NCBI RefSeq assembly: GCF_014200575.1
Contig: NZ_JACHBZ010000013.1
Location: forward strand, 86,255-150,254
Origin: Mucilaginibacter saanensis
GTDB lineage: Bacteria > Bacteroidota > Bacteroidia > Sphingobacteriales > Sphingobacteriaceae
Direction: 5' to 3'
DNA: 64,000 bases
The stretch's first letter is position 1, and each line of letters begins with the position of its first letter. A program made the position numbers and the translations under genes. Below the pieces are notes generated by a model, which was not told the DNA's origin, did not search any database, and was given only the letters and a program-made list of their open reading frames with translations. This document shows, in pieces, positions 46,736 to 56,233 of the stretch.

Positions 46736-47736
46736 TACATCGGCATTCTTGCCAGCGGCGCTATCTGTTGCCCGGCAAACTCACCTTTTAAGTATTTATA
46801 GTAACCGGCAATGGCTATCATAGCCGCATTATCGGTGCAATATTCCATTTTGGGAACAAAACTTTCCCACCCGTTTTTAGCACAAAGCTCTTGTAAGCCA
46901 AAGCGTAAACCGGTATTGGCTGATACCCCGCCCGCAAGTGCAATTTGCTTAATGCCATGTGCTCGTGCTGCTTTTTGCAGTTTGTTAAGCAATATAGTCA
47001 CTATCCGTTTTTCAACCGACGCGCAAATATCAGGCAGATTTTGGTTAATGAAGTCAGGATTTTTGGCCACATTATCCCGTATAAAATACAAAATGGATGT
47101 TTTTAATCCACTAAAACTATAATCATATCCCGGAATTTGCGGTTCAGGGAATTTATAAGCATCAGCATTACCCTGACGGGCATATTTGTCAATCAGCGGT
47201 CCCCCAGGATAAGGAAGCCCTAAAATTTTACTTGTTTTGTCCATCGCCTCGCCTGCGGCATCGTCAATGGTTTGCCCTATCACCTGCATGTCAAAATAAT
47301 CGTTCACCAAAACTATTTGGGTATGGCCGCCAGATACGGTTAGGCATAAAAACGGAAACGATGGCTGATGATCGCCAATAAAATGTGCCAATATATGGGC
47401 CTGCATGTGGTTTATATCAATAAGCGGCAGTTTTTTGGCCAGTGCAAAAGCCTTGGCAAATGATACGCCAACTAAAAGCGAGCCTAAAAGTCCGGGGCCG
47501 CGCGTAAAAGCTACTGCATCAATATCATTTTTGTTTACTTTTGCGTTCAATAATGCTTGTTGAACGGCAGGAACAATATTTTGCTGATGAACTCTTGAGG
47601 CAAGCTCAGGGACAACACCTCCATAAGCTTCGTGAATGGTTTGGTTGGCAATTACATTGCTCAATATCACACCATCAACGCAAACAGATGCAGAGGTTTC
47701 ATCACATGAAGATTCAATTCCTAAAATTACAGGCAC
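46735..47736 (-). CDS. tsaD: tRNA N6-threonylcarbamoyladenosine transferase catalytic subunit
   Basis: TsaD places the threonylcarbamoyl group on A37 of ANN-decoding tRNAs, with TsaB, TsaC and TsaE. 333 aa. GIESSCDETSASV opens the ASKHA fold; metal-binding His110 and His114 are in NHMQAHILAH; GVSANTGLR and YCTDNAAMIA close the active site. It is divergent from the tamB gene. Confidence 0.97.
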   Translation of the reverse strand: MPVILGIESSCDETSASVCVDGVILSNVIANQTIHEAYGGVVPELASRVHQQNIVPAVQQALLNAKVNKNDIDAVAFTRGPGLLGSLLVGVSFAKAFALAKKLPLIDINHMQAHILAHFIGDHQPSFPFLCLTVSGGHTQIVLVNDYFDMQVIGQTIDDAAGEAMDKTSKILGLPYPGGPLIDKYARQGNADAYKFPEPQIPGYDYSFSGLKTSILYFIRDNVAKNPDFINQNLPDICASVEKRIVTILLNKLQKAARAHGIKQIALAGGVSANTGLRFGLQELCAKNGWESFVPKMEYCTDNAAMIAIAGYYKYLKGEFAGQQIAPLARMPM

Positions 47737-47853
47737 GGCATTAATTATTGGGTTATTGATTTAATGAATTATTAAAAATTAGCAAACTATCACTCTTTTA
47801 AATTGTAACATGATCTTAGTTATTCAATAAATCGGCAATTCAGTAAATCAATC

Positions 47854-50800
47854 ATTAAAAAACACAAAGTTATTAAAAAAGTACTCAATATAGCGTTAGG
47901 GATAGTGTTGTTCATTTTATTGACACTGAGCATACTTTTACTGGCTTTTCAATTTAAACCTGTACAAACCTGGGCGGCTAAGCAAGCTACGGAATACCTG
48001 TCAACCGAGCTTCATACCAAAATAGATATTAAAAGTCTATACATCAGGCCATTTACCTCTGTAGTGCTTGAAGACCTGTATGTGCTTGACAAAAATAAAG
48101 ACACCTTGCTAAGCACCCCTAAGCTGGCTGTTGATATTGACGGATTTTCGCTTTTGAGCAGCATCAAAAAAAGGGTCATCAACCTGGAGTCTATTGAGCT
48201 TGATAATGGTTCCTTTTACCTCAAAAAACAAAAGGACAGTACTACCAACCTGAAATTTATTATCGATTATTTCAGCTCTGACGATACCACCCAAAAAACA
48301 ACCAGTAAACCGTGGACCATCAACTTTGATAAGGTAGCTATCAGCAACTTCCATTTTCGTTATAAAAACCAACTGGTTGACACTGTAGAGAACAAGGTTA
48401 ACTTTGATGATATTGATGTAAGCAATTTCAGCACCACCGTAACCGGTATGGACATCAAAAACCACCTTTTTAAAGGCAACGTACAAAACCTTACCCTGCA
48501 CGAAAAAAGTGGTTTTTATGTAAAAAACTTTACCGCCCATACCACCATTGATACCAACCAGATACTACTGCAACACCTTACCATACAAACCAAACATTCT
48601 GATTTAAAAGATTATTTCAGGATGCGCTTCAAATCATTTGATGACTTTGATGATTTTGAGAACCGGGTAAATATGGATGCCGACTTTAAAGCCTCGCGCA
48701 TATCATCAACAGATATTGCCTACTTTACCAGCGGCATGGGCAAAGTGAGTTTTGACCTCGGTATTGAAGGCCGTGTTAAAGGTCTGGTAAATAACTTAAA
48801 AGCCAAACATGTTACCATAACCGGCGGACAAGCCACTTTTATTAAGGGCGACTTTAATTTACGCGGACTACCTGATTGGGATAATACCTTCCTGGAGCTC
48901 AAGTTTGACCAGATAGCATCCAATAAAAAGGATATGGACTACCTAATTAGCCATTTCTCCGGGTCGCCCAATATGAAGGCTCCTGATATTATAAGCAAGT
49001 TTGGTAATATCAACTTTACCGGCAGGTTTACCGGCCTGCAAAATGATTTTGTAGCCTATGGCGTATTTAAAACCGGCCTGGGCAGGTTTGATTCAGACAT
49101 CAACCTTAAAATTGATAAAAAAGGAAAGCCCAGCTATAGTGGTAAGTTAGATGCCTTTAACTTTGACCTGGGCACCCTGCTTGATGAAAAATCACTTGGC
49201 CGCACCACCTTTAATGCAGATATAGCGGGCAGTGGCGATGAATTAAAAAACCTGAGCGAAAAAGTTGACGCCCGCATTGATTATATTAATTATAACAATT
49301 ACTCCTATAATAAACTTACCGTAAATGGCTCGTTCATTAACAAACTGGCCGATGCGCATATCACCATTAATGATAAAAACGTAAAGCTTGACTTAAAGGG
49401 AACGGTAAATTTAAAACTAGCTTTGCCGGTGTATGACCTTACAGCAAATATTAAAGACGCCAACCTGAACAAGCTCAACCTCATTAGCGATACAGTTACC
49501 ATCAGTACTCAGTTAAAAACAGCTTTTTCGGGCAACGCGCTTAATAACATTGCAGGTACTATCTTATTGTCACCAGCCAGGGTAGTTGATCCACGTAATA
49601 ATTATCTGGTTGATTCTTTGTACCTGTCATCAACCGGTAGTGGAAATAACCGCGAGATTGACCTTAAATCTGACTTTGCCGATGCCAGCATTAAAGGTAC
49701 TTTTGATTTGGCTACCTTGCCGTCGTATTTTAAAACAATTGTTAAAAAATATATACCCTCAATAAAAACAACCATTGTTAGCCCTAAGCCAGAGCAGTTT
49801 GCATTTAACCTTACGCTTAAAAATATGGATCCGCTTACGGCTATATTTTTACCCGATTTAAAAATACCGGAGCAGGGAACATTTGTGGGGCAATTTGATT
49901 CAGAAAAGAAAACGGCTACCCTATCGGGCTATATTAAAACCTTCAAGTATGGTAAAACTGTTTTTCACGATTTTATTATTGATGAAAACACTTCTGAAAC
50001 CACGCTGGGCCTCAATTTATCATTAAGTAAAGTTGACATTACTGACAGCTTATTTATCAAAGACATTAACATTACCAATTTCCTTAAAAACGACAGTTTA
50101 AACTTTAACGTAAAATTATCTGATAAAAATGCAGTAAACCAGCTTGACCTTTACGGCCTGGTTGAGTTTGGGCGCGATACTACCGCCAAGCTTAAGCTAC
50201 TGCCATCAGATGTGATACTTGAAAATGAAAAATGGCACATACAGGATCAGGTACGCATTCGCCTGCTTGATGGTAAAACACAGGTATCAGGCTTTGAACT
50301 ATCAAGCGGCTTGCAAAAGGTACGCATCAACGGATTTATATCTGATAACCCTGCCGATCAGCTAAAGCTTTCGTTTGAAAAGTTTAATATGCGCACACTT
50401 AACCAGCTTACCAGAACCTCTGGCATATTTTTAAAGGGTAGTTTAAATGGCGATGTTAACTTTACCTCCATCGTTAAATCGCCCGGAGTTGATGCGCATT
50501 TAACCATCGATTCGCTAACCATGAACAAAACGCTTATTGGTAACGTGAAGCTGGTATCAACCCTGGGCAACGACCGTAAGCAGGCCGACATGAAGCTGAA
50601 CATCCTTAACCGGGGGCTCGAAACCATGAATATTGCCGGCGCTTATGCCTTTGGGAAAAACACCGATGATAACCTGGATTTTGATATAAAAATGAACCAG
50701 ACCGAGGCCATCATCTTTGAGCCATTTATTAAGGATCTGGTATCAGATATTAAGGGGCATATTTCAACAGATCTGAAACTTTCAGGAAAACCGTCAAACC

Positions 50801-52353
50801 CGCAGCTTAATGGTAATATCACCCTTGAAAACACCGGCGTTACCGTTAATTATTTAAAAACCGCCTACCTGGTTAATACTAAATTAGATGTTAATAATAG
50901 TGTTATCGACATTAAAAACATGGTATTGAAAGACATTAAGGGGGGCACCGGAACAGCAAACGGAACCGTAAACTTAAACAACCTGAACAACCCCGACATA
51001 CAGGTAGTACTTGATGCCCGTAACCTCATGGCTTTAAACACTACTTTTAAAGACAATCACGTATACTATGGCACGGCATTTGGCACCGGAAAATTTAGCT
51101 TTAAGGGCCCCGTTGACAACATGAAGATTGATATTACCGCCCGTACAGAAGCAGGTACGGTGTTCAATATACCACTCAACACTTCCTCAACTGCCAGTGA
51201 GTATGATTTTATAAAATTTGTAAGTCATAAAGATACCGTAAAGGCCGCCCCTAAAGAGCGCGCATTTAATGGCGTTACGCTTAATTTTGATTTGAGTGCC
51301 GATGAAAAAACCATTGTTAAAATAGCCACCGACTATGGTTTGCTGGAGGGCAGTGGTGTTGCCAATAATTTAAAGCTAAATATTAACAGTCTGGGCGACT
51401 TTGAAATGTACGGCGACTTTTTGATAAGCACCGGTAAATTTGAATTTACGGCTAAAAACTTTATCAGCAAAAACTTTACGGTAAGCCAGGGAGGTACCAT
51501 CAGGTGGACGGGTAACCCGTCAAATGCCGAGATAAACCTGAAAGCACTTTATGAGGTACGTACCAGTAAAGCCCCACTTTATACCGCAGCGGGCTTGCAA
51601 ACACCAACATCGGCGCAGCAAACGCTGGTACAGGCCCAGTTGATACTCACCAAATCGTTATTGCAGCCGGTGATTGATTTTGACTTTAACTTTCCTACTG
51701 ATCCATCAGTAAAGGATGATTTGGCTACTTATCTGGCCGATAATAACAACCGCAGCCAACAGGCTATTAGTATTATTGTGCGCCGTACTTTTTCGTCAAA
51801 TAACAATAACAACTTAACTAACCAGGTGATTGGCACAGCTGGCGAAGCAGTAAGCGAGTTTGCATTTAACAAACTAAACAGCCTGATATCGCAGTCAAAC
51901 ATTAAAAACTTTGATTTAAACATACGCTCATTTAATGAGGCCAGTGCTTCGTTAAGGTTTTTCAGTAACCGCCTATCGTTTAACGGCAGCTTGTTCACTA
52001 ATACCGGCTCAAATGACCTGTTTAATAACAATACGAGCTTGTTCAATTCAAAATTCAACAGTTTAACAAAGGATTTTGAGGCATTGTACCAGATCAGAAA
52101 AGATGGCAACCTTACGGCAAGATATTCTTACAGGCTTTTAAACAACACCACGCTGAATACCTTAAATAACCTTGATTTTCAATATGTGAACGGGCTTGGT
52201 TTGGTATACACCCGCGACTTTGACACTTTTGGGGAGTTTATCAGAAACATATTCAGAAGGAGCAGGCGAAATACAGCGCCCATTACCCCTACTCCGGTAC
52301 CAGCAACAGGTGCTGGCAGCCAACCGGCTACCAAACCTGATGATGAAGATTAG
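47854..52353 (+). CDS. tamB: TamB-family translocation/assembly protein; non-ATG start
   Basis: A giant periplasmic protein of about 1500 aa. An N-terminal membrane anchor is followed by long beta-rich repeats and a C-terminal DUF490/TamB domain (SAFGTGKFSFKGPVDNMKID to ISIIVRRTFSSNNNNNLTNQ). TamB spans the periplasm and helps outer-membrane protein or lipid delivery. The first usual start is GTG at 47905, which begins inside the anchor helix. In frame upstream lies IKKHKVIKKVLNIALGIVLF, the expected basic leader, but with only ATC/ATT (47851/47854) as start codons. I place the start at ATT 47854. The stop is 3 nt from the convergent ribBA stop. Confidence 0.85.
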   Translation: MKKHKVIKKVLNIALGIVLFILLTLSILLLAFQFKPVQTWAAKQATEYLSTELHTKIDIKSLYIRPFTSVVLEDLYVLDKNKDTLLSTPKLAVDIDGFSLLSSIKKRVINLESIELDNGSFYLKKQKDSTTNLKFIIDYFSSDDTTQKTTSKPWTINFDKVAISNFHFRYKNQLVDTVENKVNFDDIDVSNFSTTVTGMDIKNHLFKGNVQNLTLHEKSGFYVKNFTAHTTIDTNQILLQHLTIQTKHSDLKDYFRMRFKSFDDFDDFENRVNMDADFKASRISSTDIAYFTSGMGKVSFDLGIEGRVKGLVNNLKAKHVTITGGQATFIKGDFNLRGLPDWDNTFLELKFDQIASNKKDMDYLISHFSGSPNMKAPDIISKFGNINFTGRFTGLQNDFVAYGVFKTGLGRFDSDINLKIDKKGKPSYSGKLDAFNFDLGTLLDEKSLGRTTFNADIAGSGDELKNLSEKVDARIDYINYNNYSYNKLTVNGSFINKLADAHITINDKNVKLDLKGTVNLKLALPVYDLTANIKDANLNKLNLISDTVTISTQLKTAFSGNALNNIAGTILLSPARVVDPRNNYLVDSLYLSSTGSGNNREIDLKSDFADASIKGTFDLATLPSYFKTIVKKYIPSIKTTIVSPKPEQFAFNLTLKNMDPLTAIFLPDLKIPEQGTFVGQFDSEKKTATLSGYIKTFKYGKTVFHDFIIDENTSETTLGLNLSLSKVDITDSLFIKDINITNFLKNDSLNFNVKLSDKNAVNQLDLYGLVEFGRDTTAKLKLLPSDVILENEKWHIQDQVRIRLLDGKTQVSGFELSSGLQKVRINGFISDNPADQLKLSFEKFNMRTLNQLTRTSGIFLKGSLNGDVNFTSIVKSPGVDAHLTIDSLTMNKTLIGNVKLVSTLGNDRKQADMKLNILNRGLETMNIAGAYAFGKNTDDNLDFDIKMNQTEAIIFEPFIKDLVSDIKGHISTDLKLSGKPSNPQLNGNITLENTGVTVNYLKTAYLVNTKLDVNNSVIDIKNMVLKDIKGGTGTANGTVNLNNLNNPDIQVVLDARNLMALNTTFKDNHVYYGTAFGTGKFSFKGPVDNMKIDITARTEAGTVFNIPLNTSSTASEYDFIKFVSHKDTVKAAPKERAFNGVTLNFDLSADEKTIVKIATDYGLLEGSGVANNLKLNINSLGDFEMYGDFLISTGKFEFTAKNFISKNFTVSQGGTIRWTGNPSNAEINLKALYEVRTSKAPLYTAAGLQTPTSAQQTLVQAQLILTKSLLQPVIDFDFNFPTDPSVKDDLATYLADNNNRSQQAISIIVRRTFSSNNNNNLTNQVIGTAGEAVSEFAFNKLNSLISQSNIKNFDLNIRSFNEASASLRFFSNRLSFNGSLFTNTGSNDLFNNNTSLFNSKFNSLTKDFEALYQIRKDGNLTARYSYRLLNNTTLNTLNNLDFQYVNGLGLVYTRDFDTFGEFIRNIFRRSRRNTAPITPTPVPATGAGSQPATKPDDED

Positions 52354-52356
52354 TAA

Positions 52357-53562
52357 TTAATGATCGCGCATGATAGCGTGATCCATTTTATCTCTTTTAG
52401 TACGTAAGTATGATTCGTTATGCGGGTTTGATGCTATTTCAATAGCTACGTTTTCAACAACTTCCAATCCATAGCCTATGAGTCCGGCACGTTTTTTGGG
52501 GTTATTGGTCATCAAACGCATTTTTGAAATACCCAGGCTACGTAATATCTGTGCTCCTATACCATAATCGCGCTGATCCATCTTAAAGCCTAATTTAATG
52601 TTGGCCTCTACGGTATCCAAACCACTTTCCTGCAGGTGATATGCCTTTAACTTGTTGATAAGGCCAATCCCCCTGCCCTCCTGGTTCATGTACACGATAA
52701 CGCCTTTACCCTCGGCACTGATCATCTCCATTGCTTTATGCAGCTGTGGGCCGCAATCGCAGCGGCATGAGCCAAATATATCGCCGGTAACGCATGAACT
52801 ATGTACGCGCACCAAAACAGGCTCACCGGGCTCCCAGGCACCCTTTACAAGCGCCAGGTGATTTTCGCCGGTATCCAGTTGGGTATAACCTATCATGTCA
52901 AAATCCCCCCATTCGGTAGGCATTTTTACTGACACTTCTTTTCTTACCAGTGTTTCGGCATTTAAACGGTAGGCAATAAGGTCTTTTATGGATATGATCT
53001 TCAGGTCAAACTCTTTTGCCATTTCAAGTAATTCAGGCAAACGAGCCATGTCGCCATCCTCTTTCATGATCTCGCATATTACACCTGCAGGCTCAAACCC
53101 AGCTAAAACAGCCAGATCAATAGCAGCTTCTGTATGGCCCGATCTGCGCAACACGCCCCCGTCTTTAGCAATTAAAGGAAAAATATGACCTGGCCTGCCC
53201 AGATCTTCAGGTTTGGTAGCCGGATCAATCAGCGCCAACGAAGTTTTTGACCTGTCTGTTGCCGAAATACCGGTAGTACAACCATGCCCAAGCAAATCAA
53301 CCGAAACCGTAAAATTAGTTTCGTGCGAGGTGGTATTGCGGGCAACCATAGGCTCCAGTTCCAGCTCGCGGGCCCGTTGCTGCGTAATAGGTGCACATAC
53401 AAGCCCCCTGCCGTGGCGTACCATAAAATTGATAGCCTCGGGTGTGGCATTGCGTGTGGCAGTTAAAAAATCGCCTTCGTTTTCACGATCCTCATCATCA
53501 ACAACGATGATCATTTTTCCGGCTTTTATATCATCAATAGCTTCTTGTATCGTATTTAGCAT
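52357..53562 (-). CDS. ribBA: Bifunctional DHBP synthase / GTP cyclohydrolase II
   Basis: 401 aa. The N-terminal half (RibB) makes 3,4-dihydroxy-2-butanone 4-phosphate ([29 protein letters not shown]). The C-terminal half (RibA) opens [23 protein letters not shown] gives the zinc cysteines, [11 protein letters not shown] the catalytic motif, and [12 protein letters not shown] the end. Both feed riboflavin synthesis. An exact -7 box lies at 53621-53628. Confidence 0.97.
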   Translation of the reverse strand: MLNTIQEAIDDIKAGKMIIVVDDEDRENEGDFLTATRNATPEAINFMVRHGRGLVCAPITQQRARELELEPMVARNTTSHETNFTVSVDLLGHGCTTGISATDRSKTSLALIDPATKPEDLGRPGHIFPLIAKDGGVLRRSGHTEAAIDLAVLAGFEPAGVICEIMKEDGDMARLPELLEMAKEFDLKIISIKDLIAYRLNAETLVRKEVSVKMPTEWGDFDMIGYTQLDTGENHLALVKGAWEPGEPVLVRVHSSCVTGDIFGSCRCDCGPQLHKAMEMISAEGKGVIVYMNQEGRGIGLINKLKAYHLQESGLDTVEANIKLGFKMDQRDYGIGAQILRSLGISKMRLMTNNPKKRAGLIGYGLEVVENVAIEIASNPHNESYLRTKRDKMDHAIMRDH

Positions 53563-53620
53563 TATATGGGTATTAGGGATGGCGCAACTTAATGCACCAT
53601 GAAGTATTTAAATTATAAAA

Positions 53621-53628
53621 CAAATTTA
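53621..53628 (-). promoter_or_regulatory. ribBA promoter -7 box
   Basis: TAAATTTG on the minus strand is an exact TAnnTTTG, giving a leader of roughly 50 nt. No FMN-riboswitch-like fold is evident in so short a leader. Confidence 0.5.
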
Positions 53629-53720
53629 TGATATATAAAACTGATTCTGGTCGGTACTGTGTAAAATCAATTGCTGCTAAAAATCACCCTGATATCATGA
53701 ATACGATAAATGCGGGTGTA

Positions 53721-55145
53721 TTAGTTGCCTTTGCGCTTTATTAATTTATTAAAAAAGCGTTTATACAGCTCCATATCAAAAATCACAGAGTCTGTGGCAG
53801 CCTTGTATGACAGAAAAAGCCCTATTGGCGTTAGCACGATAATGGCTATCCACATGCCAAAAAAGGTGGAAACACTACCTGCTTTTACTGATTTTTCGCC
53901 AATGGTTGATATGATATAATATATCAGGAAAAAGATCACCGAAATTACCACCGGTAAACCCAGCCCGCCTTTGCGGATGATGGCACCAAGCGGGGCACCA
54001 ATTAAAAACAGCGCAATACAGGCTGCAGAAAGGGTGTATTTCTTTTGTACCTCAGATGCGTACCGCCTTATGGTCATCGAATCGTTGTTATAGCGGTCGG
54101 TACGGTTTTTCAGAATATCCTTTATTGACCGGATCTCTGAAGATGCGCTTGACAGCGTTACAATCTGGTCATTCAGCTTCATACTCTTCAAGAAACTTGT
54201 TTTATCGGCAGGTATAAATTTCTTTATACCCGGCTTTGCAGGGAGCGAAAAGTATTTAATATAAGGCGTGATGAGCTTATAGTTAGTTACAATACTCACA
54301 TCAACCTGGCGCTGGGCCGAATCAATAAAGAATTTTAACTGCTTTAAATTCATCATTTGCGATGCCGATTTAAACTCGCTTTCGTTGGTACGGGCCAATT
54401 TAAAGCTCGACAGGTCAAACTTTTGCTCGGTTTCCTTAAACCGTGACCGGGTTAAACGCTGCCTGAAATTATAGGTGGCGTTTTCAGGGGCCGATTCCTC
54501 ATAGCTTACACCATCTTTCAACTTCAGCACCAGGAATTTATCACCCATGGTACGGAACATCCGGCCTTCGCGAGCCATAGTAACGGTTGTATTGTTACCA
54601 TCATCGCTTTTTTTGTAAATCATGATGCCATACAGTCGTTGTCCGTCAGGATCTTTGCTCTTAACGCGTATGGTATAACCGGGAAAGCTATTGCTAAATA
54701 CACCCTCAGGCAACAAATCGGCCGACTTTTGCTTACGGGCATCGTACAATAACGAGAAATATTTAAGATTGGCAACCGGCAGCATGTAATCAGAAAAAAA
54801 GAAAGCTGCCACACTAAGTATACTTACAACAACAATCATAGGGTACATAGCCCTGCGCAGCGATATGCCTGCAGCTTTAATAGCCACCAGTTCATAGTTT
54901 TCGCCAAGGGCGCCATAGGTCATAATGGTGGAGAGCAACACCGACAAAGGCAGCGCCATAGCCACGTTGGTAGCCGAATTATACATCATGAGTTCAAGAA
55001 TGGTATACCAGGCAAAGCCTTTACCAATCAGGTCATCGATGTATTTAAACAAAAACAACATCAATAACACAAACATTACGATGAAAAGCGTAACTACAAA
55101 AGGCCTTATAAACGATTTAAGTAGTAAAAGATGTATCTTTTTCAT
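53721..55145 (-). CDS. LptF/LptG-family permease
   Basis: 474 aa. YjgP/YjgQ family: N-terminal membrane helices (SFIRPFVVTLFIVMFVLLML and following), a periplasmic beta-jellyroll (about 120-340), then three C-terminal helices (AACIALFLIGAPLGAIIRKG, LPVVISVIFFLIYYIIST). It forms the inner-membrane part of the LPS transport machine with LptB. Which of F or G cannot be told. A -7 box is at 55226-55233. Confidence 0.93.
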   Translation of the reverse strand: MKKIHLLLLKSFIRPFVVTLFIVMFVLLMLFLFKYIDDLIGKGFAWYTILELMMYNSATNVAMALPLSVLLSTIMTYGALGENYELVAIKAAGISLRRAMYPMIVVVSILSVAAFFFSDYMLPVANLKYFSLLYDARKQKSADLLPEGVFSNSFPGYTIRVKSKDPDGQRLYGIMIYKKSDDGNNTTVTMAREGRMFRTMGDKFLVLKLKDGVSYEESAPENATYNFRQRLTRSRFKETEQKFDLSSFKLARTNESEFKSASQMMNLKQLKFFIDSAQRQVDVSIVTNYKLITPYIKYFSLPAKPGIKKFIPADKTSFLKSMKLNDQIVTLSSASSEIRSIKDILKNRTDRYNNDSMTIRRYASEVQKKYTLSAACIALFLIGAPLGAIIRKGGLGLPVVISVIFFLIYYIISTIGEKSVKAGSVSTFFGMWIAIIVLTPIGLFLSYKAATDSVIFDMELYKRFFNKLIKRKGN

Positions 55146-55225
55146 CAGAGCAATTTGTATTAAAAATGGAAGCTACCTGTTAAGCTAATTAATTTTCATT
55201 AACGCGTAAAAGGTGTTTCACAATA

Positions 55226-55233
55226 CAAAATTA
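55226..55233 (-). promoter_or_regulatory. Candidate permease promoter -7 box
   Basis: TAATTTTG on the minus strand matches TAnnTTTG, about 80 nt before the permease start and just after the START-like gene. Confidence 0.45.
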
Positions 55234-55250
55234 GCTAAAATTAAGTTCCC

Positions 55251-55631
55251 TTAGGCACCCAATACACTGATGAGGTACTCGATCTGGTTATCCCAAATCA
55301 ATTTACGCTCGGCAATAGCATCTTCGGTAGCAAAATCAGTTATGCTCAGGGCAACATCATTGGTAAGCTCATCCTGCAGAATTTCCATCTCAAAATAGAA
55401 CTGCGGTTCGTCATCAACCCACTTAAATCTCACCAGTTTGTTCTCTTTTACGATGAGTAGCTTTGCTTTTTGAGGTTCATCGTCCCAGGTAAAAGTATAA
55501 ACCTGGTCCCTTACAGTTACATCATCGGCAAACCACTGCGTTAACCCATTAGGCTCATTTAGAAAGGTAAACAGTATTCTTGGAGATGATTTTATCTCGT
55601 ATTCAATGGTAAATTTCTTTTTTTCGGACAT
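55251..55631 (-). CDS. START-like (AHSA1/SRPBCC) domain protein
   Basis: 126 aa. KFTIEYEIKSSPRILFTFLN and GLTQWFADDV followed by YTFTWDDEPQKAKLL give the helix-grip fold. This short acidic type is a conserved Bacteroidota protein with unknown ligand. It is divergent from the tRNA-Met gene. Confidence 0.85.
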   Translation of the reverse strand: MSEKKKFTIEYEIKSSPRILFTFLNEPNGLTQWFADDVTVRDQVYTFTWDDEPQKAKLLIVKENKLVRFKWVDDEPQFYFEMEILQDELTNDVALSITDFATEDAIAERKLIWDNQIEYLISVLGA

Positions 55632-55701
55632 CTGGGTTTATACTTGAAAAGCACTTAAGCTGTAAATGTTAACATTTTTTCTAAAGAAAACGAATTTCTG
55701 C

Positions 55702-55709
55702 TATATTTG
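55702..55709 (+). promoter_or_regulatory. tRNA-Met promoter -7 box
   Basis: TATATTTG matches TAnnTTTG exactly. It stands 84 nt before the tRNA, with a T-rich -33 region. Confidence 0.5.
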
Positions 55710-55792
55710 CAAACCTTTTTAAGGGAGCCACTTATTAAAAGCATGGCAAAACTCTTTTAAACAACCATAATAAAAGAGTGTTACACATAAAA

Positions 55793-55866
55793 GGCGGGGT
55801 AGCTCAGATGGTTAGAGCGTAGGATTCATAACCCTAAGGTCGGCAGTTCGATCCTGCTCCCCGCTA
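55793..55866 (+). tRNA. tRNA-Met (anticodon CAT)
   Basis: A 74-nt cloverleaf: acceptor GGCGGGG/CCCCGCT with discriminator A, D arm GCTC...GAGC, anticodon loop TTCATAA and T arm GGCAG TTCGATC CTGCT. The CCA is not encoded. The acceptor begins with a G-T pair and the anticodon stem lacks three G-C pairs, so it looks like the elongator type; a CAT tRNA could also be tRNA-Ile2. The 3' part is the likely target of the adjacent island. Confidence 0.95.
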
Positions 55867-56016
55867 CTTTTCAGGTAAAAAGCCTTGAAGTTCGAACTTC
55901 TCTATTGAGAATCAGCAACTTACAAGGCTTTTTCATTTTCCTACAGGGGTTATTGATTTATAGAATATCGAAGCAAAGTATTGAAAAACAAATACTTAAG
56001 TGTTCGATCCTGCTCC
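55846..56016. repeat. 15-nt direct repeat of the tRNA T arm (possible att remnant)
   Basis: GTTCGATCCTGCTCC occurs in the tRNA (55846-55860) and again at 56002-56016. Flanking bases differ. The palindrome AAGTTCGAACTT also occurs twice (55888-55899 and 56071-56082). The 367-nt region 55867-56233 holds no supported gene. Confidence 0.7.
55877..55933 (+). terminator. Candidate terminator after the tRNA
   Basis: AAAAAGCCTTG (55877-55887) pairs with CAAGGCTTTTT (55923-55933); the 35-nt loop contains the palindrome AAGTTCGAACTT, giving a branched hairpin that ends in T. Confidence 0.6.
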
Positions 56017-56233
56017 GATTACCCGAGCAAGTTCAAGGCCAAAATAACTTACTACAAACCAGACAGTTACAAGTTCGAACTTTTTTGCGATTATAAATGC
56101 TATTATAACTCAAAAAAACAGGCTGGTATCTTATTTAGGACTATTTACATAGTGCGACATTTCTACTTAAAGGTTCTTCTCCATTTATACTTGTTAATTT
56201 GAATTGTATTCTTCATAGTGTTTAGACTAAAAA

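Noticed and set aside
48109..48540. 143-codon minus-strand frame inside tamB
   Set aside because: Antisense shadow of a gene with clear coding bias.
53563..53720. FMN riboswitch before ribBA
   Set aside because: The predicted leader is about 50 nt and shows no conserved RFN-type pairing.
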